A DNA stretch of 64,000 bases from the NCBI RefSeq assembly GCF_900142385.1, contig NZ_FRAQ01000001.1, positions 682,001 through 746,000 on the forward strand. Reading direction: 5' to 3'. The translations under genes were made by a program, and so were the position numbers. The stretch's first letter is position 1; the number at the start of each line of letters is the position of its first letter. This stretch comes from Marinobacter antarcticus (GTDB taxonomy: Bacteria; Pseudomonadota; Gammaproteobacteria; Pseudomonadales; Oleiphilaceae). The notes below the pieces were generated by a model that was not told the DNA's origin, searched no databases, and saw only the letters and a program-made list of their open reading frames with translations. Positions 8,409 through 15,857 of this stretch are shown here, piece after piece.

Positions 8409-8476
8409 ATATCCGTACAAGTGCAGGCAAGGGATGTTCCTGACGCCGCGCCCCATGTGATGGATGTAATCATTTT

Positions 8477-9187
8477 ATGAAATCCAAGGTAAGTCGGCTC
8501 GATCGTTTCATTAGCCAGAATAGTGTTTTCTCGCTTTCAGACACGCGTCTTTTAATTGCTCAAAAACGGATTTTTTTGGATGGGCATGCAGCGTATTCAA
8601 TTCAGCAAAAAGTGACGGAGTTCACTCATGTTGTATTGGATGGTAATTGCTTAAAAGATAACAAGCCCGTTTATATGATGCTGAATAAACCACGGGGGGT
8701 TGTTAGCGCGACTAAAGACCTGAAACATTCTACCGTGGTGGATCTTGTTCGGCACCCTCAGAAGAACGAACTTCACATTGTTGGGCGCCTGGACTTGAAT
8801 ACAACAGGTCTGGTTCTGTTGACCAACGATGGAGCATGGTCGCGCAAGATAAGTTTGCCCGAGACAAAGCTCGAAAAAACCTATGAGGTCACCTTATCTA
8901 AGCCATTAACTGACGAGTATATTGTTGTGTTTCGAGAGGGTGTTTATTTTGGTTATGAAAATATTACAACTCAGCCTGCCTGTTTAGAGATACTCTCTGA
9001 GTACACCGCAAGGCTCTCCCTGATTGAAGGCAAGTATCATCAAGTCAAACGGATGTTTGGCTTTTTTCAAAACGAAGTGTTGGCACTTCATCGGGTTTCT
9101 GTCGGGCACATTTCCCTTGGGGGGCTTGAGGTGGGACACTGCAGGCAGCTTACCTCAAGCGAGGTTGCGATAATTCAGAATCATTGA
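8477..9187 (+). CDS. RsuA/RluB/RluE/RluF family pseudouridine synthase
   Basis: This 236-residue protein has an N-terminal S4-like RNA-binding segment (RLDRFISQ, then QKRIFLDGHAA) followed by the synthase domain. The motif VGRLDLNTTGLVLLTNDG contains the catalytic Asp, and KYHQVKRMFGFF is the conserved C-terminal motif III. It isomerises uridine in ribosomal RNA. The length fits RsuA (16S rRNA U516), but paralogs are similar, so no symbol is given. Codon use is more AT-rich than the bulk of the window, and the gene follows a decayed gene, so it may be horizontally acquired. Confidence 0.88.
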   Translation: MKSKVSRLDRFISQNSVFSLSDTRLLIAQKRIFLDGHAAYSIQQKVTEFTHVVLDGNCLKDNKPVYMMLNKPRGVVSATKDLKHSTVVDLVRHPQKNELHIVGRLDLNTTGLVLLTNDGAWSRKISLPETKLEKTYEVTLSKPLTDEYIVVFREGVYFGYENITTQPACLEILSEYTARLSLIEGKYHQVKRMFGFFQNEVLALHRVSVGHISLGGLEVGHCRQLTSSEVAIIQNH

Positions 9188-9282
9188 TATTTTGATGTTA
9201 AAATCACTTTATAAATGAAAAGCGACTACTTTTTACTGGATTTTGTTTAGGCTAAAAACAGCCTGAAAAATGGAAGTTATAA

Positions 9283-9636
9283 ATGAGTAATAATCGCAAT
9301 ATTATCGCGCGACTGCGCGAGAGCATTCCGTCGTTCGAATGTGTGCCGGGCTGTCACGATTGTTGCGGCCCGGTAACTACGTCCTCGGAAGAAATGTCAC
9401 GCCTGCCGGTGAAAACGGACGCCGAACATGACGCAGCATTAGAGGATCTTAGCTGCGTGCACCTCGGTCCAAATGGTTGCAATGTGTACGCTGAGCGTCC
9501 GTTGATCTGCCGATTGTTTGGCACAACACAAAATATGCCCTGCCCAAACGATCGTCGCCCAGAAGACATGGTTGACTCCGAAATTGAGCGTCAGGTCCAT
9601 CACTACATCGCACACACACGGCAAGTGTTAGTGTAG
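9283..9636 (+). CDS. YkgJ family cysteine-cluster protein
   Basis: This 117-residue protein has cysteines arranged as CVPGCHDCCGP, SCVHLGPNGCNVYAERPLICRLFG and MPCPND, the UPF0153/YkgJ signature of a zinc- or iron-chelating domain. The conserved pattern YxxRPxxCRxFG is intact. The family is cytosolic and its biochemical role is poorly known. It precedes a small coiled-coil gene on the same strand. Confidence 0.88.
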   Translation: MSNNRNIIARLRESIPSFECVPGCHDCCGPVTTSSEEMSRLPVKTDAEHDAALEDLSCVHLGPNGCNVYAERPLICRLFGTTQNMPCPNDRRPEDMVDSEIERQVHHYIAHTRQVLV

Positions 9637-9681
9637 CTATTCTTGATGGCGCGTAATCCAAACCATAGGAAGGAAAATATC

Positions 9682-9972
9682 ATGAGTGACAAAGAACTGT
9701 ATCGGCAGAAGAGACAGGCTCAGTTGGATGAATGGCGGGCGGAGGTGGACAAGCTCAAGGCCAGGGCTTCAGGGGCTAGCGCAAACACTCAGCTAGAAAT
9801 GAACAAGAAAATCAAGTCTCTGGAAAGCAAGATCGAAGAAGGTAAGGCAAAGCTGTCGGAACTTTCTGATGCCAGTGACGACGCTTGGGAGTCGCTTAAG
9901 GACGGCGTGGAATCTGCCTGGGATACTTTGAAGTCTTCGGTTGGTGATGCTGCCGCGAAATTCAAGAAATAG
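9682..9972 (+). CDS. Small coiled-coil stress-type protein
   Basis: This 96-residue, highly charged protein has a heptad-rich segment at about 8-60 and a C-terminal part AWESLKDGVESAWDTLKSSVGDAAAKFKK, a pattern seen in Sll1863-like stress proteins. I chose the ATG at 9682 because AGGAAGG lies 8-14 bases upstream; the longer frame from 9643 lacks one. It sits near a convergent CsbD gene, consistent with a general stress role. Confidence 0.72.
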   Translation: MSDKELYRQKRQAQLDEWRAEVDKLKARASGASANTQLEMNKKIKSLESKIEEGKAKLSELSDASDDAWESLKDGVESAWDTLKSSVGDAAAKFKK

Positions 9973-9983
9973 GCAGTGGCCTG

Positions 9984-10020
9984 AAAACCGGCACCTGCCT
10001 GACAGCAAGCACCGGTTTTT
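9984..10020 (+). terminator. Probable terminator after coiled-coil gene
   Basis: AAAACCGG and CCGGTTTT form an 8-bp stem around a long loop that can itself fold, followed by a short T-run. It lies between convergent genes. Confidence 0.45.
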
Positions 10021-10044
10021 AAATATTATTACGACTATAAAAGC

Positions 10045-10239
10045 CTAGAAGTCAGAAAGCTTTTTCCATTCTTTCTCGGCTTCATCTTTTTTCATGCCGT
10101 ACTTCTCTTGGATTTTGCCAATAAAGTGGTCGCGACGGCCGGCTATTTCATCAACATCGTCGTCTGTCAATTTGCCCCAGTTCTCGCGGACCTTACCTTT
10201 GAGTTGTTTCCAGTTACCTTCAATGATGTCGTTGTTCAT
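10045..10239 (-). CDS. CsbD family stress protein
   Basis: This 64-residue protein starts MNNDIIEGNWKQLKGKVRE, the CsbD family signature, and continues with a conserved WGKLTDDDVDEIAGRRD segment. CsbD-like proteins are small, hydrophilic and induced by general stress; their molecular function is unknown. AGGAAATTGC precedes the ATG. It stands alone and is convergent with the coiled-coil gene. Confidence 0.93.
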   Translation of the reverse strand: MNNDIIEGNWKQLKGKVRENWGKLTDDDVDEIAGRRDHFIGKIQEKYGMKKDEAEKEWKKLSDF

Positions 10240-10418
10240 AGCAATTTCCTCGCTTTAACAGGGCAGTAAATAAAAAAGAACACTGCCATTATGAAAGGAA
10301 TATCCGGTTTGCAGTTCCTGCAGCAATCCGTGACGTCGGCATTTAAATTGCCATAGGGATCTTTGTTTGACAATGCTTTCAGTGTTGCGATTAATTCATA
10401 CTGTGGTGACGAAAACTC

Positions 10419-10577
10419 TCAAGACCCGCAGGTAGCCATAAACGCCTGAACAAAACCCTGCAAAGCAAAGCTTGCCTGCTGGAAGCTGAATACACAGTGG
10501 TGCTCAAGGAGCAAAGCTTCGAAGTGCGTAGGTATAGTGAAGAGAGTTACCGAAGCAACTGGGATAAGACGGAATGA
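10419..10577 (+). pseudogene. N-terminal remnant of a SOUL-type heme-binding protein
   Basis: The frame reads LEAEYTVVLKEQSFEVRRYSE before becoming unrelated and stopping at 10575-10577. This matches the start of the SOUL heme-binding fold (xxYxVhxxxxxFEhRxY). No good start codon or ribosome-binding site precedes it and the rest of the domain is missing, so it is a decayed fragment. The rest of the 10240-10740 gap shows nothing recognisable. Confidence 0.45.
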
Positions 10578-10740
10578 GGTTTTAGTGTCTGTTGAGGTTC
10601 AGTAATCCTGAGCAGAAATGATACCTGCCAATTGCATGAGGGGCGTTTTGCGCTCTACTCTGAAAACGTCCCTCACGTAAGGCGCTATATATCGTATTGA
10701 TCTCAGTAACCAAACATCAATAATGCTATTGATTTTTTTC

Positions 10741-10857
10741 TTAATTCCCTAGTACGTTAGTATCACTTTTCTTTGATTTCTTGGCCGCTTTTTTTTCTTT
10801 TGCAGTTAAAAGTGGCTGCTTTTTCGTGTCCTTTTTTTTGTCTTGTCCTTTACTCAT
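10741..10857 (-). CDS. 38-residue Lys-rich small protein
   Basis: The reverse strand encodes 38 residues starting MSKGQDKKKDTKKQPLLTA, then KEKKAAKKSKKSDTNVLGN, ending in TAA. AGAGGT lies about 8 bases upstream of the ATG. The composition (about one-third Lys) and the opening MSKGQDKKK resemble short basic proteins of unknown function in Pseudomonas and related genera. It could bind nucleic acid or ribosomes by charge alone, but no function is established. It lies just downstream of the threonine aldolase start region's opposite end, on the same strand as ltaE. Confidence 0.6.
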   Translation of the reverse strand: MSKGQDKKKDTKKQPLLTAKEKKAAKKSKKSDTNVLGN

Positions 10858-10966
10858 TGTATCTACCTCTGTTGATACGTGCGTTGACATCAATGAAAAT
10901 TACGACGTCGATCACGCTGAAATATCATTATGGCCCCAATTACGAGCAACTGAAAGCAATTGAATA

Positions 10967-11977
10967 TCACGACTGATAAAACTGCCGGATGGCGTCTAGC
11001 AACTGGTCTACATTGGCACGGCTTACATCCAAATGAGTTACAAACCGGATGGGGTCGCCCGCTGTGATGAGGATGCCCTGGTCGGTCAGGTAGTCGCGCA
11101 ATGCCATGGCTTGGCCGGCACGGCATCGAGCGTAGACGATGTTGGTCTGGGTTTTGGCCGGGTCGATTTCCATCTGTGACATTTCGGCGAGGCCTGCGCT
11201 CAGGTACTCAGCATTTTCATGATCCTCATGCAGCCGGAGTGGCCCTTGCTCCAGGGCAATGCGCCCGGCGGCAGCCAGTATGCCGGCCTGGCGCATGCCT
11301 CCACCAACCATTTTACGCAGGCGAGTTGCCCGCTCGATAAAGGCTTTCGAGCCCAGTAGCAGGGACCCCACCGGGGCACCCAGGCCTTTCGAAAGGCAAA
11401 CGCTTACAGAGTCGTAGTGTTTGGTTATCTCGGTTACATCGCAGTTGGATTTGACTGCCGCGTTGAATACCCGGGCGCCATCAAGATGCAGCTGCAATTG
11501 GTTCTCGTCGCAGAAAACGCGCGCCTGGTGCTGGTAGTCCAGTGAGAGCACCTTGCCGCCAATGGTGTTTTCCAGCGATAGCAGGCGTGTCATGGCGTAA
11601 TGGAAGTCATCGGGTTTAATGGCTGCGCGGGCTTTGTCGAGGTTGATGCTCCCATCGGGGTTGTTCTCTATCGGCTGAGGTTGCACACTTCCCAGAACAG
11701 CAGCGCCACCGCCTTCATAACGGTAGTTGTGCGCCGCTTGGCCACAAAGGTATTCGTCCCCCCGGCCGCAGTGGCTCATGATGGCCAGCAGGTTGGCCTG
11801 GGTGCCGGTGGTGGTAAACAGGGCAGACTCAAAGCCCAGTCGTTCGGCCGCATAGGCCTGCAGGCTGTTAACCGTTGGGTCGTCACCGTAAACATCGTCA
11901 CCGACTTCGGCGGTAGCCATGGCTTCGCGCATTTTTCGGGTAGGGCGGGTAACGGTATCACTGCGTAAATCAATCAT
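10967..11977 (-). CDS. ltaE: Low-specificity L-threonine aldolase
   Basis: This 336-residue, PLP-dependent fold-type I enzyme begins MIDLRSDTVTRPT, as in the family, and has VGDDVYGDDPTV, FTTTGTQANL and HLDGARVFNAAV. The PLP Lys is K197 in SVCLSKGLGAPVGS. It cleaves L-threonine or L-allo-threonine to glycine and acetaldehyde in the cytoplasm. The length is typical. No regulator is adjacent. Confidence 0.95.
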   Translation of the reverse strand: MIDLRSDTVTRPTRKMREAMATAEVGDDVYGDDPTVNSLQAYAAERLGFESALFTTTGTQANLLAIMSHCGRGDEYLCGQAAHNYRYEGGGAAVLGSVQPQPIENNPDGSINLDKARAAIKPDDFHYAMTRLLSLENTIGGKVLSLDYQHQARVFCDENQLQLHLDGARVFNAAVKSNCDVTEITKHYDSVSVCLSKGLGAPVGSLLLGSKAFIERATRLRKMVGGGMRQAGILAAAGRIALEQGPLRLHEDHENAEYLSAGLAEMSQMEIDPAKTQTNIVYARCRAGQAMALRDYLTDQGILITAGDPIRFVTHLDVSRANVDQLLDAIRQFYQS

Positions 11978-12078
11978 GGTGAAGGCGCCTTTTGAGTCAT
12001 CGGACGTATGGCATTCGTATATAACGGGTCCAGATGGATTTCATGCCATCTTATCCTATTCACTCTTGAGGCGTTGTG

Positions 12079-12159
12079 ATGTCTGATAGACGGGTTGCTG
12101 TGGTAGAACATGGGTTCTGGACGTTTGACTTTTTTACCTGCCGGGAGGCTTTTTTATGA
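12079..12159 (+). CDS. Possible 26-residue leader ORF coupled to the CopD-like gene
   Basis: An ATG with GAGG 8 bases upstream opens a 26-codon frame (MSDRRVAVVEHGFWTFDFFT...) whose TGA overlaps the ATG of the next gene. The overlap and the ribosome-binding site suggest translational coupling, but the ORF is short and unrecognised, so it may be chance. Confidence 0.25.
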   Translation: MSDRRVAVVEHGFWTFDFFTCREAFL

Positions 12160-12611
12160 GTTTGGCGATTGCGTTACATGTGTTGTCGGCGGTTATCTGG
12201 GTAGGCGGTATGTTCTTCGCCTACATGGCGATGCGCCCGGCGGTGGTTGCGGTAGTAGAAGCATCCCAGCGCGGAGTGCTCTGGTATGAGACTCTGTCCC
12301 GGTTTTTCCGCTGGGTCTGGTTGGCAGTGGTGGTGTTGCTGGTGACCGGTTACTGGATGATTTTCAGTGTATTTGGTGGCATGGCCGGGGCAGGCTGGCA
12401 CATTCACGTGATGCAAACCCTTGGCCTGATTATGGTGCTTCTATACTTCCATGTTTACTTCGCGCCTTTTCGCCGGCTGAAGCATGCCGTCGCTGAGAAT
12501 AACCCAGAGGAGGGTGCCCGCCGGGTAGGTCAGATCCGCAAGCTGATTGGTATCAACCTGGTCATTGGCATTGTGGTGGTTGTGATTGGTGCCGGCGGAC
12601 GCTACGTGTAA
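12156..12611 (+). CDS. CopD-like integral membrane protein
   Basis: This 151-residue protein has four membrane helices. The N-terminal ALHVLSAVIWVGGMFFAYMAM has the H...WVGGM pattern of the CopD/YncJ-type domain, in which the His may bind heme or copper. A later HIHVMQTLGLIMVLLYFHVYFAPFRRLK segment is also conserved. GGGAGG precedes the ATG. It probably sits in the inner membrane in copper or redox homeostasis, but the substrate is not known. Confidence 0.75.
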   Translation: MSLAIALHVLSAVIWVGGMFFAYMAMRPAVVAVVEASQRGVLWYETLSRFFRWVWLAVVVLLVTGYWMIFSVFGGMAGAGWHIHVMQTLGLIMVLLYFHVYFAPFRRLKHAVAENNPEEGARRVGQIRKLIGINLVIGIVVVVIGAGGRYV

Positions 12612-12622
12612 GCGGTTTGGCT

Positions 12623-13042
12623 CTAACGCACGATAAAAACCGATACGTTGCTGTGCTTGACGATGTTTGCGCCATTTGAGTGGAGAAAATGCAACTTGTC
12701 TCCGATCCCTGGCGGGTGGGAAGCCATAATGACCAGGTCTGCACCTGTGTCCTTGATGGCTTCCAGCAACCGGTTTTCCAGCTCCACAGCGGTGTCTGCA
12801 GTTGATATCACTTTGCTGTCGGTATCAATGCCGTGTAATTTTCCGTGTTCTTGCGCAAAGGTGTTAAGTTTTTCCGCCAGCTCTTTCGGATCGTGTGCCG
12901 CGGCAGAGGGCGCAGTGTTGGTGACTGTGATATAGCAGAGTGTGGCGTTATAGTGCTTGGCGATGTCGATCGCGGTGTTGAGGGCTTTCGACATTTTCTC
13001 CGTGTGTGCGAGGTCGACGGGCACGAGTATCTTGCTATACAT
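12623..13042 (-). CDS. Universal stress protein (UspA family)
   Basis: This 139-residue protein starts MYSKILVPVDLAHTEK, the conserved first strand and Asp of the UspA fold. It has VIMASHPPGIGDKLHFLHSNGANIVKHSNVSVFIVR, including a G-x2-G...S-like nucleotide loop variant (GIGDKLH...SNG) of ATP-binding UspA proteins. It acts in the cytoplasm in stress resistance. It converges with the CopD-like gene with a 12-bp gap. An imperfectly understood palindrome (TTCAA-GTG-TTGAA) lies 21-33 bases upstream of the start. Confidence 0.9.
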   Translation of the reverse strand: MYSKILVPVDLAHTEKMSKALNTAIDIAKHYNATLCYITVTNTAPSAAAHDPKELAEKLNTFAQEHGKLHGIDTDSKVISTADTAVELENRLLEAIKDTGADLVIMASHPPGIGDKLHFLHSNGANIVKHSNVSVFIVR

Positions 13043-13145
13043 GGCGCTTTTCCTTATCCCGATTCAAGTGTTGAACCATTTTCTTCTGCTATCAAAAGCG
13101 TGGCAGCATTTACCGGATATATCCAACCAACGAGTCCCGGATGCA

Positions 13146-13182
13146 AACCGGGGCTATTGCCCTGCACATTACAAGCCCCGTT
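13146..13182 (-). terminator. Possible terminator of the SSS transporter gene
   Basis: An imperfect stem (AACGGGGCT with AGCCCCGGTT on the minus strand, one bulge) lies 22-58 bp downstream of the transporter stop, with only a short T-run. Confidence 0.35.
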
Positions 13183-13203
13183 AAGCCCGCAAGCGCCTGC
13201 GTT

Positions 13204-14643
13204 TTACCCCTCAAGATTCCGTACTCGCTGCGCCAGTATGGAAAAATCGAAGAGCCTTCCTTTGGGCAGAAGCAGCAGTAGCAGCGACACTGCAATCGGC
13301 ACCAGTGCTGCCAGCAGGAAAGATTCCAGTAAATACGTGGTGGGTGCGCCCGGTGCCGGGAATACTATAAGCCCGGCAACCAGGCCGGCGAAGGTGCTGA
13401 GTGCGGCGTTGTAGCTTTGGTAGCGGGCGTTGTAGAAGCCAAAAAAGACCGGGAATGCCGCTGCGCAGCACAACAGATCTGCCAGCAGGAACAAGTAAAG
13501 CACACTGTAGCCTTGCGCGGCGACGAACAGCACCGGCACCGACAGCAGCACGATCAGCCAGCGCGACAGCGACAGCAGGCTATGGTTACTCAGTTTTGGC
13601 AGTAACCGGCGCAGGTCTACCACCATAATGCTGGTCAGCCCGCTGATGGTAGAGTCGGCGCTGCTCATAATCAGGGCCAGCCCGAAGGGCAGCAGGCCGA
13701 TGGCAAACCACAGCGGAACATCCGCCAACAGCACGCTGAACAGGGCTACCGAACCATCACCCGGCAAGTCCAGCCCCACAAAAGCCAGCCCGAACAGACC
13801 CATGATGAAAATAATGGGGAAGCTCAGCAGGCCGCTAATGATGAAGCCGTTGCGGATGACCTTGTTATCGCGGGCGGCGAAGATTCGCTGCCAGGTTCCC
13901 TGGTAAAACAGCCCGGTCAGCACCACCGCGATAAAGAACGTGAGGCCGGATTTCAGGCCGTTGATGTCCAGGGGATCAAGAAGGTGTGGTGCTTTTTCCT
14001 GCAAGCCTTGCAGCGCCGGGGTCAGACCACCTGTGGCTTGCCAGCCGAAGCCGATCAGCAGAATCAGAAAGGGCAGGATTACCAGCATCTGCACCCGGTC
14101 GGTAAAGATGGTCACCCGCAGCCCGCCGTACAGGGTGTAGAGCAGGGTAGCGGCCATCACAATACTGGCGGTAAGCCAGAGGGGCACCGGAGCCAGCAAG
14201 GCGACCATTTTTGCAATGGCGGTCAGGCCTGCGGTCAGGCTGATAAACAGATAGAAAACCATAATGACCAGCACGAAACCGTACATCACCCGGCCGTAGC
14301 GGCCGAGCACAAACTCGGTGAGGGTGTGGCCTTCGGGCATCAGTGTGCGAATGCGATTCCCCAGGGGGATCATAATCAGACGTGGCGCCAGTGCGCCCAG
14401 GGCGTAACCGGTAACAGCACCAATGCCGCCCCAGGTCGCGGCCTGCGCCGGGCCAAACAGAATCCAGGTGCCCAGAGTGGTGGCCAGTAGCGTCAGCAGA
14501 GTGGCGGAACTGCTCTGGCTGTTACGGGCGACCAGAAAGTCGTCCAGTTTGTCCTGTTTTCGGCGGGCGTATATCAGGCCAGGTATGGCAAACAGAGCGG
14601 CGAATAAAACCAGCCACACAAGTGCGGTAGAGGAGCTTAACAT
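13204..14643 (-). CDS. SSS-family sodium:solute symporter under a TPP riboswitch (ThiV-like)
   Basis: This 479-residue protein has about 12-13 membrane helices and the sodium:solute symporter layout: IYARRKQDKLDDFLVARNSQSS near the N-terminus, YTLYGGLRVTIFTDRVQMLVI in the middle and SSADSTISGLTSIMVVDL near residue 330. The ATG at 14643 has AAGGAAG upstream; the longer frame lacks support. A TPP riboswitch lies in the 5' leader on the same strand. Riboswitch-controlled SSS transporters are predicted importers of thiamin or its precursors (often called ThiV). It is divergent from a second TPP-controlled operon. Substrate is inferred from regulation only. Confidence 0.85.
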   Translation of the reverse strand: MLSSSTALVWLVLFAALFAIPGLIYARRKQDKLDDFLVARNSQSSSATLLTLLATTLGTWILFGPAQAATWGGIGAVTGYALGALAPRLIMIPLGNRIRTLMPEGHTLTEFVLGRYGRVMYGFVLVIMVFYLFISLTAGLTAIAKMVALLAPVPLWLTASIVMAATLLYTLYGGLRVTIFTDRVQMLVILPFLILLIGFGWQATGGLTPALQGLQEKAPHLLDPLDINGLKSGLTFFIAVVLTGLFYQGTWQRIFAARDNKVIRNGFIISGLLSFPIIFIMGLFGLAFVGLDLPGDGSVALFSVLLADVPLWFAIGLLPFGLALIMSSADSTISGLTSIMVVDLRRLLPKLSNHSLLSLSRWLIVLLSVPVLFVAAQGYSVLYLFLLADLLCCAAAFPVFFGFYNARYQSYNAALSTFAGLVAGLIVFPAPGAPTTYLLESFLLAALVPIAVSLLLLLLPKGRLFDFSILAQRVRNLEG

Positions 14644-14754
14644 CGGGTGTCTTCCTTGCCCTGGAGGCGGATAACGCAATCGTCAAAAGTGGCTTACCAC
14701 CGGGACAGTCGCGAAGGAAGAAAGACACACACAGGCGTGCGTAAAGCGGCGCTT

Positions 14755-14842
14755 TCCTTCCCTTCGCCGGCATTACCCGGATCAGGTTCGAAGGGTTACC
14801 GCATTGCATGCGGAATCTCAGCCGTTAACCGGCTCCCCCAGG
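14755..14842 (-). ncRNA. TPP riboswitch (THI element) for the SSS transporter
   Basis: On the minus strand the conserved core is clear: GGGGGAGCC, then GGCTGAGAT, ACCCTTCGAACCTGATC and GGGTAATGCCGGCGAAGGG. These are the pyrimidine-sensor and pyrophosphate-sensor helices of the thiamin pyrophosphate aptamer. The start codon at 14643 is about 110 bases downstream. A CTTCCTT stretch just after the aptamer (plus-strand 14714-14720) is complementary to the AAGGAAG ribosome-binding site (plus-strand 14651-14657), suggesting translational control. Confidence 0.95.
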
Positions 14843-14935
14843 ATTGTAGACAGAGTAGGAAGTCTGCCAGTACTTGTCAATTGCAGGTATCTTGGCCTAC
14901 ATAACCGCACATCTGGTGTGTTATGGTTTTGATTC

Positions 14936-15015
14936 GACACGGGGTGTCCTGCTTGCAGGGCTGAGATAACACCCGTTGAACCTGATCCAGTTCACACTGG
15001 CGAAGGGATGTCAGC
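14936..15015 (+). ncRNA. TPP riboswitch (THI element) for the SDR/monooxygenase operon
   Basis: The plus strand shows GGGGTG, GGGCTGAGATAACACCC, GAACCTGATC, then CACTGGCGAAGGGATGTC, the conserved TPP aptamer core. It ends about 70 bases before the ATG at 15084. It is divergent from the other TPP riboswitch, with about 95 bp between the two aptamers, which must hold both promoters. Confidence 0.95.
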
Positions 15016-15062
15016 CGCAGGCGTCCGCCAGATACAGCGCCGCATCTGTCACTTCATGCCTT

Positions 15063-15080
15063 CGCCTCAGCTATGAGGTG
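15063..15080 (+). promoter_or_regulatory. Hairpin sequestering the ribosome-binding site (riboswitch expression platform)
   Basis: CGCCTCA pairs with TGAGGTG across the 4-base loop GCTA (7 bp with one G-T). The right arm contains the GAGG ribosome-binding site of the SDR gene at 15084. This is the geometry of a translational off-state downstream of a TPP aptamer. Confidence 0.6.
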
Positions 15081-15083
15081 TTT

Positions 15084-15857
15084 ATGTACAAATCCGTCCG
15101 TCTTGATCAACAGCTGGTTTTAATAACCGGTGCTGCCCGCGGCTTGGGCGAACACTTGGTGCGCGCGTTTCTGCGCGAAGGCGCCAGCGTGGTGATCAAC
15201 TACCGTAACAGCGCCGAAGCGGCGCACAGGCTGGCCAGCGAAGAACCTGTACGTGCGCTCGCGGTTCAGGCTGACGTCACCGATCGCGCGGCAGTGCAGG
15301 CGATGTTTGCCCAGGCACGACAGCATTTTGGAACGCCGGTGACCACGGTGATCAACAACGCCTTGCCGGACTTTTCATTCAACGGCGATGCCCGCCCAAA
15401 TGCGGATCAGCTGACCTGGGAAAATCTGAACCAGCAGTTTGCCGGTGTGGTGGGCGGTGCGCTGAACACTACCCAGGCCGCACTGGATGGCATGCGTAAA
15501 GCCGGCTTTGGCCGCATTGTGAATGTGGGAACGAATCTGTTTCAGAACCCGGTGGTGCCTTATCACGATTACACCGCAGGCAAAGCGGCTTTGCTGTCGC
15601 TCACCCGCACTCTGTCGCAAGACCTGGGGCCAGATAATATCACCGTAAATATGGTCTCCGGTGGCCTGCTGCGCACCACCGACGCATCCGCCGCTACGCC
15701 TGAGGCGGTATTTGATTTTATCGCTGCCAGCACGCCGTTGCGGAGGGTAACCACGCCTTCGGAGTTTGCCGATGCCACGCTGTTTTTTGCCTCGCCCTGG
15801 GCACGCTCGGTCACCGGGCAGAATCTGGTGGTGGACGGCGGTTTGGTGAAAAACTGA
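15084..15857 (+). CDS. TPP-riboswitch-controlled short-chain dehydrogenase/reductase
   Basis: This 257-residue classical SDR has LITGAARGLGEHL (NAD(P)-binding TGxxxGxG), INNALPDF in place of NNAG, and the catalytic YTAGK. The usual catalytic Ser region reads NVGTNLFQ, so Ser is replaced or shifted. The C-terminal GQNLVVDGG is typical. The ATG at 15084 has GAGGTG upstream; the earlier in-frame start at 14976 lies inside the riboswitch and is rejected. It shares an operon with a flavin monooxygenase, overlapping as TGATG. Riboswitch control ties it to thiamin metabolism, but the substrate is unknown. Confidence 0.88.
   Translation: MYKSVRLDQQLVLITGAARGLGEHLVRAFLREGASVVINYRNSAEAAHRLASEEPVRALAVQADVTDRAAVQAMFAQARQHFGTPVTTVINNALPDFSFNGDARPNADQLTWENLNQQFAGVVGGALNTTQAALDGMRKAGFGRIVNVGTNLFQNPVVPYHDYTAGKAALLSLTRTLSQDLGPDNITVNMVSGGLLRTTDASAATPEAVFDFIAASTPLRRVTTPSEFADATLFFASPWARSVTGQNLVVDGGLVKN

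Noticed and set aside
13063-13075. TTCAA-GTG-TTGAA as an Anr/Fnr box for the universal stress protein
   Set aside because: The half-sites are inverted in orientation and the spacer is 3 rather than 4 bases, so it does not match the Anr/Fnr consensus.
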